The translations under genes and the position numbers were made by a program. A stretch of DNA of 6,815 nt from an uncultured Collinsella sp. (GTDB lineage Bacteria > Actinomycetota > Coriobacteriia > Coriobacteriales > Coriobacteriaceae), in NCBI GenBank assembly GCA_900552755.1, contig USAY01000101.1, positions 1-6,815 of the forward strand, written 5' to 3'. The notes beneath the pieces are model-generated. The model searched no databases, had not been told where the DNA came from, and saw only the letters and a program-made list of their open reading frames with translations. Positions 1 to 5,015 of this stretch are shown here, one piece after another; position 1 is the stretch's first letter, and each line of letters opens with the position of its first letter.

Positions 1-52
1 GGAGCGCATAGCCGAGGCCGAGGCCGAGCTAGAGCGCCTGCGTTCGCTATAA
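1..52 (+). CDS. C-terminal end of an upstream phage gene (partial)
   Basis: An open frame enters from the left edge and reads ERIAEAEAELERLRSL before a TAA at 50-52. The Glu/Ala/Leu/Arg composition with leucines at helical spacing suggests a coiled-coil or helical tail. It sits directly before the DGR template repeat, where DGR cassettes often carry the variable protein or a small accessory (Avd-type) helical protein. It lacks the aromatic/Gly-rich lectin-like ending expected of the variable protein, so an accessory or tail-assembly protein is more likely. Only 16 residues are visible, so no family can be assigned. Confidence 0.55.
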   Translation, partial: ERIAEAEAELERLRSL

Positions 53-53
53 T
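48..53 (+). promoter_or_regulatory. Candidate -10 box for template-repeat RNA
   Basis: A perfect TATAAT overlaps the TAA stop of the upstream gene, in otherwise GC-rich sequence. Transcription from it would begin near position 60, just where the template-repeat homology appears to start. At 17-bp spacing I see no recognisable -35 hexamer (about 25-30 reads CGAGCT), and there is no TGn extension. The match could therefore be chance or need an activator. Confidence 0.35.
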
Positions 54-59
54 GGACGG

Positions 60-224
60 CGGTCCCGCCTTGTATATCGGTACAACTGGTGGCTGCGTTC
101 CGTCATGGGTGGCTCGTCGTCCAACGTGTGCTACGTCAACAACAACGGCAATGCCAACTACAACTCCGCGACGAACGTCTGGGTTCGCCCCCGCCCCGGA
201 TTCCCTTACTGCCAGACCGAGTAG
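60..224 (+). repeat. Putative DGR template repeat (TR)
   Basis: Read in the frame of the TGG codons at 87 and 90, this segment spells YNWWLRS, then a stretch dominated by Asn (VNNNGNANYNSATN), then VWVRPRPGF, ending at a TAG at 222-224. Nine Asn codons (84, 123, 138, 141, 144, 150, 156, 162, 174) and three TAC codons (81, 132, 159) carry most of the adenines. A-to-N mutation of AAY or TAC codons cannot create a stop, which is the hallmark of DGR templates. The 3' part (about 183-206) is nearly free of A, as expected for an initiation-of-mutagenic-homing-type end. The WWLRS...VRP pattern resembles the C-termini of lectin-fold (FGE/CLec or DUF6273-like) proteins that DGRs diversify. There is no good ribosome site and no in-frame gene upstream, so it is probably transcribed but not translated. 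Exact ends need the VR copy, which is not in this window. Confidence 0.8.
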
Positions 225-416
225 GCCCCAGGGCCGAAAGCAGAGCGCGAAGAGGAAGGAAGGCGCGACCGTCGGGCATGCGCCCGTAAATACGCACCCC
301 GCGAGGGTGGCCGGACGCTGCTTGCATGGCGCGGCGCTCCGTGGCTTCGCCGCGTTTCATGGCCATACCTCAAGCGGCTGCCAGAGCCACACTGAGAGCC
401 GTGCGGGGTGCCTTCG
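225..416 (+). other. TR-RT spacer, GC-rich with hairpins
   Basis: No convincing gene is present. Two inverted repeats can be seen: CGGGC(273-277)/GCCCG(282-286) with a 4-nt loop, and CGCGGCG(330-336)/CGCCGCG(348-354) with an 11-nt loop. In characterised DGRs the RNA between TR and RT is part of the template RNA and is needed for cDNA priming, so structure here may be functional. That role is inferred from the layout only. Confidence 0.5.
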
Positions 417-1598
417 ATGAACTCCGAGGAAAGAAGGGCCGCGCGCCGCAAGCGCCGCGAGGAGAGGCACGCCAAGGCCAAGGCCGAGCGCGTGAAGCCG
501 TGCACCCTTGAGGCCGTGGCCGACCTCAACAGCCTTTGCAAGGCCTCCAAGCAGGCGGCGGGCGGCGTGATGTGGAAGTCCTCCACGCAGCGTTATATGA
601 AGGACTATCTGCGAAACGCGGTCAAATCGAGGAATGACCTTCTGGAGGGCCGCGACATATGCCGGGGCTTCATCCGCTTCGACCTGTGGGAGCGCGGCAA
701 GCTGCGCCACATCAGCGCCGTGCACTTCCCAGAGCGAGTGATTCAGAAGTCGCTTTCTCAGAACGCCCTCGTACCCGCGATAGTCCCGACACTCATAACG
801 GCCAACTCCGCCAACATCAAGGGGCGCGGCACCGACTACGCCCTGAAGCTGCTCAAGCGCCACCTGGCCGACCACTGGCGGCGGCACAGGCGCGAGGGAT
901 ACATCCTTTTGGGCGACTTCTCAGATTACTTCGCCCGCATAGCCCACGAACCCGTCAAGCGGCAGGTGGCCGACGCACTGCTCGATCCGCGCGTGGTCGC
1001 CCTCGAGCACCGCCTGATAGACGCACAGGGCGAGGTGGGCCTGGGTCTGGGCAGCGAGCCGAACCAGATATGCGCCGTGGCCCACCCCAACCGCATCGAC
1101 CACTATGTGACCGAGATGCTGCGCCCCGAGTCTTACGGGCGCTACATGGACGACTTCTACCTGATACACGAGTCCAAGGACTACTTGCAGGTGTGCCTGC
1201 TGCTGATAGAGGGCAAATGCGCCGAGCTGGGCATCGAGCTGAACCCGCGCAAGACGCGCGTGGTGAAGCTCACGCGCGGGTTCACGTGGCTGAAGAAGCG
1301 CATCTTCTACACGGAGACGGGCCGCATAGTCGTGAAGCCGTGCCGAGACTCCATAACGCGGGAGCGCCGCAAGCTCAAGAAGATGGCCCGCATGGTCGCC
1401 GATGGCATCATGACCCCCGAGCAGGTGGAGCAGAGCTACCAGAGCTGGCGCGGAGGCATGAAGCGGCTGGACGCGCACCGCAGCGTGCGGGCCATGGACG
1501 CGCTCTACCGCAGCCTGTTCGGAAATCCCGCGGGGGGGGGTTGCTCAATGCAATCCAAACCTGGAGGCGACACGGATGGGAACATGCCCCTACCCTAG
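417..1598 (+). CDS. DGR-type reverse transcriptase
   Basis: This is a 393-aa RNA-directed DNA polymerase that would copy the adjacent template-repeat RNA into adenine-mutagenised cDNA. Visible motifs are a very basic N-terminus (about residues 5-25, Arg/Lys-rich), motif A as GDFSDYF with the catalytic Asp at 167, motif B as GLGLGSEPNQ (208-217), the YMDD box with catalytic Asps at 245-246 (GRYMDDF), and a following LGIELNPRKT and TWLKK (motif D/E-like). A basic thumb-like region, ITRERRKLKK to SYQSWRGGMKRL, follows. There is no maturase, HNH or protease domain, which speaks against a group II intron or retron fusion. Motif B has PNQ where classical DGR enzymes usually have SQ, so it may belong to a divergent branch. 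The ATG at 417 follows a GGGGTG stretch by 6 nt; a GTG at 408 in the same frame is possible. A G9 run at 1532-1540 lies near the C-terminus. Prophage abortive-infection RTs are the main alternative; the neighbouring template repeat favours a DGR. Confidence 0.85.
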   Translation: MNSEERRAARRKRREERHAKAKAERVKPCTLEAVADLNSLCKASKQAAGGVMWKSSTQRYMKDYLRNAVKSRNDLLEGRDICRGFIRFDLWERGKLRHISAVHFPERVIQKSLSQNALVPAIVPTLITANSANIKGRGTDYALKLLKRHLADHWRRHRREGYILLGDFSDYFARIAHEPVKRQVADALLDPRVVALEHRLIDAQGEVGLGLGSEPNQICAVAHPNRIDHYVTEMLRPESYGRYMDDFYLIHESKDYLQVCLLLIEGKCAELGIELNPRKTRVVKLTRGFTWLKKRIFYTETGRIVVKPCRDSITRERRKLKKMARMVADGIMTPEQVEQSYQSWRGGMKRLDAHRSVRAMDALYRSLFGNPAGGGCSMQSKPGGDTDGNMPLP

Positions 1599-1616
1599 CA
1601 ACGGAAGGAGCGACCC

Positions 1617-1862
1617 ATGACGGAACAGGAAATCGCCGGGGAGATCAACGGCTACAAACAGCAGCTTGAGCAGAGCGACTACAAGGTCATGAAGGCGGTG
1701 GAGCGCATCTTCTCCGCATCGTCCATCACCGACCTGCTCTCGGCCATCGCCGCAGCTGCCAAGGAGGTGGCCGAGATCATCTCGCAGCGCCAGACGTGGC
1801 GCGACCGCATCAACGAGCTGGAAGCCATGGAGCCCGACCAGCCGGAAGCGCCGCAGGAGTAG
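1617..1862 (+). CDS. Small helical phage protein, function unknown
   Basis: This is an 81-aa protein with GGAAGGAG ending 6 nt before the ATG. It is mostly helical and charged at both ends: MTEQEIAGEINGYKQQLEQ, a central alanine-rich segment (SAIAAAAKEVAEII, about 42-55), then QRQTWRDRINELE and an acidic Pro-rich tail. No signal peptide or convincing membrane span is visible. It resembles in style the short proteins often found between tail and lysis genes of gut phages, but I do not recognise a named family. It begins 18 nt after the RT stop and is probably cotranscribed with it. A strong terminator follows, making it the last gene of the RT unit. Confidence 0.7.
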   Translation: MTEQEIAGEINGYKQQLEQSDYKVMKAVERIFSASSITDLLSAIAAAAKEVAEIISQRQTWRDRINELEAMEPDQPEAPQE

Positions 1863-1864
1863 CG

Positions 1865-1892
1865 AGCGCCCCTTCGGGGGCGCTTTTCTTTT
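1865..1892 (+). terminator. Rho-independent terminator after the RT unit
   Basis: A perfect 8-bp stem AGCGCCCC / GGGGCGCT closes on a TTCG tetraloop (1873-1876), followed by TTTCTTTT. It sits directly after the stop of the 81-aa gene and separates the RT unit from the lysis genes. No obvious sigma-70 promoter is seen between it and the next gene at 1949, so read-through or antitermination may feed the lysis genes. Confidence 0.9.
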
Positions 1893-1948
1893 GCCCGGCG
1901 ACACCTCGCGGACAATCGCGGCAGCGATTCGAGGAGGTGAGAAAACGA

Positions 1949-2362
1949 ATGACCGACGTGCTGGAAATCTTCGCGCCGTACGGCCCCGGGTCGCTTTTCG
2001 GCGCGCTGCTCGTCCTAGTGGTCCTGTACTTCGGCAAGCAGTTCCTCGAAGAGTTCAAGGCCCAGAACGAGCGCAAGGCGAACATCGACCTCAAGCGCGA
2101 GGAGCGAAAGCAGGACGAGGTGAACGAGCGGGCGCAGCGCGACCGCGAGCGCAGCCAGATGGAGGGCCGCATCGCCGCGCAGATGGAGCGCAGCAACGCG
2201 CTGATGGAGGCTATGAAGGCGCTCATGGAGTCCGTCGTGACCTCCAACGAGGTGCTGCACGCCGACCTGGCAAACAGCCAGGCGCGCAGCCAGGGCATGG
2301 CGGCGAAGGTCGACCACATCGCCGACCGCGTTGACCTGCTCTACAAGGAATCGGCTCGATAG
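1949..2362 (+). CDS. Membrane-anchored coiled-coil protein (holin-associated or BhlA-like)
   Basis: This is a 137-aa protein preceded by a near-perfect Shine-Dalgarno (AGGAGGTG at 1932-1939), which fixes the start at 1949. Residues about 14-28 (GSLFGALLVLVVLYF) form one membrane span. The rest is a long charged helix with heptad-like spacing and Met/Ala-rich stretches (for example QMERSNALMEAMKALMES), consistent with a coiled coil on the cytoplasmic or wall side. The N-terminal anchor plus charged helix is reminiscent of BhlA/UviB-type phage holin-like proteins. Position immediately before a holin and an endolysin supports a lysis-module role as antiholin, accessory holin or scaffold. The function is not proven by sequence. 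Confidence 0.7.
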   Translation: MTDVLEIFAPYGPGSLFGALLVLVVLYFGKQFLEEFKAQNERKANIDLKREERKQDEVNERAQRDRERSQMEGRIAAQMERSNALMEAMKALMESVVTSNEVLHADLANSQARSQGMAAKVDHIADRVDLLYKESAR

Positions 2363-2375
2363 AAAGGAATCCGAA

Positions 2376-2681
2376 ATGACAGAAATGCAAGCAATCGCAG
2401 CCATCGTGCTGTCTTTCGCCGTGCCGTTCGCGGTGCAGCTGATCAAGACCGAGGCCATGACCGGCAAGGCCGCGCGCATCCTGGCGCTGGGCTGCTCGCT
2501 CCTGGCGGGCGTCGTGACCGGCTTCGTGGGCGGCGTGCCCGCAGACCCGGGCGCATGGGTCACGTGCGCCTTCGCCGTGGTAGGCGGCGTGCAGGCGGCC
2601 TACACGCTGTTCAAGTCGGTAGGCATCACATCCAAGTGGCTCGACGCCCTGCTGGGCGTGACCGTAGGCGGGAAGGAGTAG
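2376..2681 (+). CDS. Phage holin, three membrane spans
   Basis: This is a 101-aa hydrophobic protein with spans at about residues 5-23, 32-53 and 60-80, a short basic turn between the first two (KTEAMTGK), and a C-terminal tail containing Lys. Size, topology and placement directly before the endolysin match a phage holin, which forms lesions in the cytoplasmic membrane at the end of infection to release the endolysin. AAAGGA lies about 7-8 nt before the ATG at 2376, and the gene begins 13 nt after the preceding stop. The longer upstream in-frame extension to 2331 would overlap the previous gene and lacks a ribosome site. I cannot assign a specific holin family. Confidence 0.8.
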   Translation: MTEMQAIAAIVLSFAVPFAVQLIKTEAMTGKAARILALGCSLLAGVVTGFVGGVPADPGAWVTCAFAVVGGVQAAYTLFKSVGITSKWLDALLGVTVGGKE

Positions 2682-2684
2682 GCA

Positions 2685-3497
2685 ATGGCTAAACTGTTCA
2701 TCATCTGCGGCCACGGCGCTGGCGACCCCGGCTGCTGCGCAGGCGGCTGCACCGAGGCCGAGCGCGTTCGCGCCCTGGGCCAGCGAATCAAGGAACTGGG
2801 CGGTTCCGAGGTCGAGCTGGGCGATACGTCCCGCAACTGGTACGCCGACGGCGGGCTTAACCGCCTGAGCACCGACGCGCCAGTGGTGGAGCTGCACATG
2901 GACGCCAGCGGCATCGCCACGGCCCACGGCGCGCACGTCATCATCAAGGAGGGCTTTGAGCCTGACGAGTACGACAATGCGCTGGCCGACAAGCTGGCGG
3001 CGTTCATGCCCGGGCGCTCCGAGAAGCTGGTGCGCCGTTCCGACCTCACGAACCCGAACCGAGCCGCCGCGCGCGGCATCAACTACCGCCTGTGCGAGAA
3101 CGGCTTCATCGACAACGACGGCGACCGCGAGAAGTTCAACGGCAACCTGGACGAGCTGGCGCGCATCTACCTGGAATGCTTCGGCATCACTGCTGGAAGC
3201 GCCCCCGCAGCCGTCCCGCAGCCGCAGCCTGCGCAGCAGGAAACGACCGAGAACTTCGGCGGCACCTACCGCTGCACTGTGGACTACCTGCGCGTGCGCG
3301 ACGCCCCCGGCCTGGGCGGCACCGAGGTGGCGCACTATTCCAGCGGCGAGACCGTGACGCTGGATAACTGGTACAAGATCGCCGACGGCTACGTGTGGGG
3401 CCGATACACGGGCTACAGCGGCGCAACGCGCTACATCGCCGTGGGCAAGGCCACGGGCAAGCCAGAGGCCGACGACTATCTGGTGAAGGTGGGATAG
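2685..3497 (+). CDS. Endolysin: Amidase_3 N-acetylmuramoyl-L-alanine amidase with SH3b domain
   Basis: This is a 270-aa peptidoglycan hydrolase. The N-terminal catalytic domain (about 1-165) begins with the zinc-site signature FIICGHGAGDPG. His10, Glu24 or Glu26 and His71 (ELHMDAS) are the likely zinc ligands, and Glu138 in RLCENGFIDND is the likely catalytic Glu. A Pro/Gln/Ala linker (about 172-188) leads to a bacterial SH3 domain (about 193-255) with the typical YLRVRDAPGLGG start and a DGYVWGRYTGYSG core, expected to bind the cell wall. It would cleave the bond between muramic acid and the L-alanine of the stem peptide. AAGGAG sits 6 nt before the ATG, within the end of the holin gene, and the gap between the genes is 3 nt, so translation is probably coupled. 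No signal peptide is seen, as expected for a holin-dependent lysin. Confidence 0.93.
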   Translation: MAKLFIICGHGAGDPGCCAGGCTEAERVRALGQRIKELGGSEVELGDTSRNWYADGGLNRLSTDAPVVELHMDASGIATAHGAHVIIKEGFEPDEYDNALADKLAAFMPGRSEKLVRRSDLTNPNRAAARGINYRLCENGFIDNDGDREKFNGNLDELARIYLECFGITAGSAPAAVPQPQPAQQETTENFGGTYRCTVDYLRVRDAPGLGGTEVAHYSSGETVTLDNWYKIADGYVWGRYTGYSGATRYIAVGKATGKPEADDYLVKVG

Positions 3498-3500
3498 GCC

Positions 3501-3812
3501 ATGCCGTACCCGAGCCCCGCAGACGAGGAGCGCAACGGCGGGTGCGGCCCCATCCTCGCGGCGGTCGTCCTGCTGTTCATCGTCCTGGCCGCCGCCAGCT
3601 GCGCGTCGCAGGCCATGGGAGCGCAAGACGTGACCGTGAGGCAAGCCCGCACGGACGGCCCCATATACGACCTGCCCGAGAGCATCGGCCAGGAAATCGT
3701 GTGCGACGAGCACAACCGCGAGTACCTGCTGCTTACCACCGAGCAGGGCGGCGTGTTCCTCATGCCGTACCTCGACGAGGACGGCGAGCAGGAGATCATG
3801 CCGCAGGCCTAG
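3501..3812 (+). CDS. Small membrane-anchored protein with DUF6440-like tail
   Basis: This is a 103-aa protein starting 3 nt after the endolysin stop, with AAGGTGGG upstream. A hydrophobic span at about residues 16-36 (GPILAAVVLLFIVLAAASC) anchors it. The Cys34 context (AASC) resembles a lipobox but lacks the usual Leu at -3, so lipidation is uncertain. The exported part ends QEIVCDEHNREYLLLTT...GGVFLMPYLDEDG. This recalls the DUF6440 pattern of small Gram-positive phage and host proteins in which a 'cell-of-residence' strand pair is followed by a GG and a L-x-DEDG turn; this is a resemblance from memory only. As the last gene of the lysis operon it could be a lysis accessory, superinfection-exclusion or lysogenic conversion protein. 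Confidence 0.6.
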   Translation: MPYPSPADEERNGGCGPILAAVVLLFIVLAAASCASQAMGAQDVTVRQARTDGPIYDLPESIGQEIVCDEHNREYLLLTTEQGGVFLMPYLDEDGEQEIMPQA

Positions 3813-3817
3813 AACGC

Positions 3818-3849
3818 AAAGAAGCCGCCCCGTATGGAGCGGCTTCTTT
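3818..3849 (+). terminator. Terminator of the prophage lysis operon
   Basis: An 11-bp perfect stem AAAGAAGCCGC (3818-3828) / GCGGCTTCTTT (3839-3849) encloses a 10-nt loop. A-tracts on the left and T-tracts on the right mean it can terminate from both strands. It begins 5 nt after the last phage stop codon and faces the oppositely oriented ssrA gene. Confidence 0.88.
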
Positions 3850-3917
3850 CTATCTGACGAGCAATACGAACGCCCGCCTAACGACGAACACGCGTATGTG
3901 TTCGCCTACTGAACAGT
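3850..3917. other. Prophage-ssrA junction, candidate att region
   Basis: This short gene-free stretch lies between the phage terminator and the tmRNA 3' end. It contains an inverted repeat GAACAC(3886-3891)/GTGTTC(3898-3903) with a 6-nt centre and no T-tract. An attachment core would be expected here or, more probably, in the last bases of ssrA itself. It cannot be defined without the other prophage end. Confidence 0.4.
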
Positions 3918-4281
3918 TGGTGGAGGCGCGGAGAATCGAACTCCGGTCCACGAAAGCCCCCTGATTGGCATCTCCAAGCTCAGTCGCTGGTTTAGTCTCG
4001 GACGCTTTGCGCGCAGCGACACGCTCGCGGCGTCCTAACCGGTTCGGTCTTAGCCTGCGCCATACCGATTACGTGCGCAGGAGCATTCCCCTAAAATGAC
4101 GTCGCGCCGGTGTCGGGGAAATCACCGGGTTGACGCGCCGCTATAAACTAAGCAGCGAGAGCCATAGGCTCAAAAGAAGAGTTGTTGTCAATTCAATTTG
4201 ACGGTACCCCTGTTTAACGAGGCGAGGAGACCTCGGCTTGCTTCCTCTCTCAGAGCTATCGTGTCGAAACCAGTCGCCCCC
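3918..4281 (-). ncRNA. ssrA: Transfer-messenger RNA (tmRNA)
   Basis: On the minus strand the RNA begins GGGGGCGACTGGTTTCGAC and ends GTTCGATTCTCCGCGCCTCCACCA-type sequence, both textbook tmRNA ends. The two ends pair over 7 bp (GGGGGCG with CGCCTCC, one G-U) as the acceptor stem, with an encoded CCA and a T-arm carrying GTTCGATTC. The mRNA-like part ends in a tag reading DNNSSFEPMALAA and a TAG stop (4148-4189). The hydrophobic ALAA end is the usual degradation signal. It rescues stalled ribosomes with SmpB and targets the incomplete proteins for proteolysis. Length of about 364 nt is normal. The resume codon is inferred: GAC, or the ATT just before it, because an in-frame TGA lies at 4193-4195. 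Confidence 0.95.
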
Positions 4282-4520
4282 GAATGTCGGGAAAGTCTGG
4301 ATGGCATCGGGCCTGCAAGCACCCAACAGCCGTCGACTTTTCAAGGAACATGCGGGGCGAGCCCCGCTTGTGGAGTGTTATCTTACCACGTTCTGAAAGC
4401 GGACAGCTGTTCTATGCACGAGCTGTGAAGACCCCAATGTGCGCTGCACTTCGCACTTTTGCTACCGATCGCGTCACGTATATTGGCGCCAGGCAAAACA
4501 GTCAAGTCGAAAGGACCGTT
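4282..4520. other. Intergenic region between divergent ssrA and the 144-aa gene
   Basis: No credible coding sequence is present; the open frames here extend into tmRNA and lack ribosome sites. It should hold the ssrA promoter (reading left), but I see no good -35/-10 pair at the expected distance from 4281. A compact palindrome GCGGGGC(4352-4358)/GCCCCGC(4361-4367) has no T-tract. A TATATT at 4479-4484 could be the -10 of the downstream gene, with only a poor -35 (about 4456-4461). A 5-bp inverted repeat GTGCG/CGCAC (4439-4443/4452-4456) precedes TTTT. Confidence 0.45.
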
Positions 4521-4955
4521 ATGGATACCAAGCAGCAGCTCGTCAATGCCCTTGTTGGCCTGGGCTCAACCATTACCGAAGCTATGGATGACATCGAGGG
4601 CTTTGCCCCCTGCGGACATCCCGCCCTCACGGTATCGAACGCACTCGTCGCGCTGGACGCTGACGATGATGCGGCTCTCGCCCAGCAGCTTGAGACCGTC
4701 GAGGGCTTTATCGACCACGTAAGCGAGAACCGCGGCGTCGCTGCACATCACGATGTCTTTGTTGAACTCGCGGGTCCCAAAGCTGATCTGTTCGCAGCAA
4801 TCCGCGAGGCAGGCGCCCTTATGCAGACCGCAGGCGTCAAGAACACCCAGGTCAACGAGTGGGTCTACCGCAGCTTAGCCGCACTGAATGACTCCGACGA
4901 GAAGGCAGCGGAGAAGCTCGCCGAGGTCCCCGCCATCAAGGCTGCGCTTCTGTAA
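4521..4955 (+). CDS. Uncharacterised acidic protein, 144 aa
   Basis: The protein starts MDTKQQLVNALVGLGSTITEAMDD at an ATG preceded by GAAAGGA about 6 nt upstream. The frame is open further upstream (to 4284), but that part overlaps untranslated sequence and has no ribosome site. The product is acidic, predicted mostly helical, alanine-rich, with two acidic clusters (LDADDDAALAQQLETVEGF and LNDSDEKAAEKLAEV). It has a single Cys in a GFAPCGHPAL segment and no signal peptide or membrane span. The pattern of amphipathic helices suggests a small helical-bundle cytosolic protein. I do not recognise a family. The gene is monocistronic, divergent from ssrA and convergent with the toxin gene, so it belongs to the host side. 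Confidence 0.72.
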   Translation: MDTKQQLVNALVGLGSTITEAMDDIEGFAPCGHPALTVSNALVALDADDDAALAQQLETVEGFIDHVSENRGVAAHHDVFVELAGPKADLFAAIREAGALMQTAGVKNTQVNEWVYRSLAALNDSDEKAAEKLAEVPAIKAALL

Positions 4956-4964
4956 TTAGAGGAT

Positions 4965-5002
4965 GCGTGGCCTTCGGAACGTCGGCGCTCCGAAGACCAC
5001 GC
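4965..5002. other. Long inverted repeat between convergent genes
   Basis: GCGTGG (4965-4970) and CTTCGGA (4972-4978) pair with TCCGAAG (4989-4995) and CCACGC (4997-5002), giving 13 bp with a single C-A mismatch and a 10-nt loop. It lies between the stops of two convergent genes, where a bidirectional terminator is expected. Neither side has a clear T-tract, so it may act as a 3'-end stabiliser or a factor-dependent terminator. Confidence 0.6.
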
Positions 5003-5015
5003 AGGCAGCCAAACG

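Noticed and set aside
60..224. TR segment as the translated end of a decayed variable gene
   Set aside because: The frame is open but the upstream gene ends at 52 in another frame; the concentration of stop-safe AAY/TAC codons and proximity to the RT fit a template better. Not fully excluded without the VR copy.
52..420. Open frame covering the template repeat and spacer
   Set aside because: It reads the TR in the wrong frame, is Thr/Arg/Pro-rich low-complexity sequence, lacks a good ribosome site and runs into the RT start.
417..1598. RT as part of a group II intron or retron
   Set aside because: No maturase or HNH domain, no intron domain V/VI sequence, and no msr/msd-type structure upstream; instead an adenine-coded template repeat is present.
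659..1669. 336-codon plus-strand frame inside the RT gene
   Set aside because: An out-of-frame shadow of the RT rich in Arg/Pro/Ala; the RT frame has intact catalytic motifs.
2223..3713. 496-codon antisense open frame opposite the holin and endolysin genes
   Set aside because: GC-rich shadow frame; composition is His/Arg/Ala-heavy with no domain, while the plus strand holds well-supported lysis genes with ribosome sites.
3886..3903. Inverted repeat GAACAC/GTGTTC as an operator or terminator
   Set aside because: Only 6-bp arms, no T-tract and no promoter context; it may be part of an att region but this cannot be shown here.
4141..4428. Short open frames on both strands across the tmRNA
   Set aside because: The region is explained by tmRNA ends, acceptor stem and tag; the frames have no coding character.
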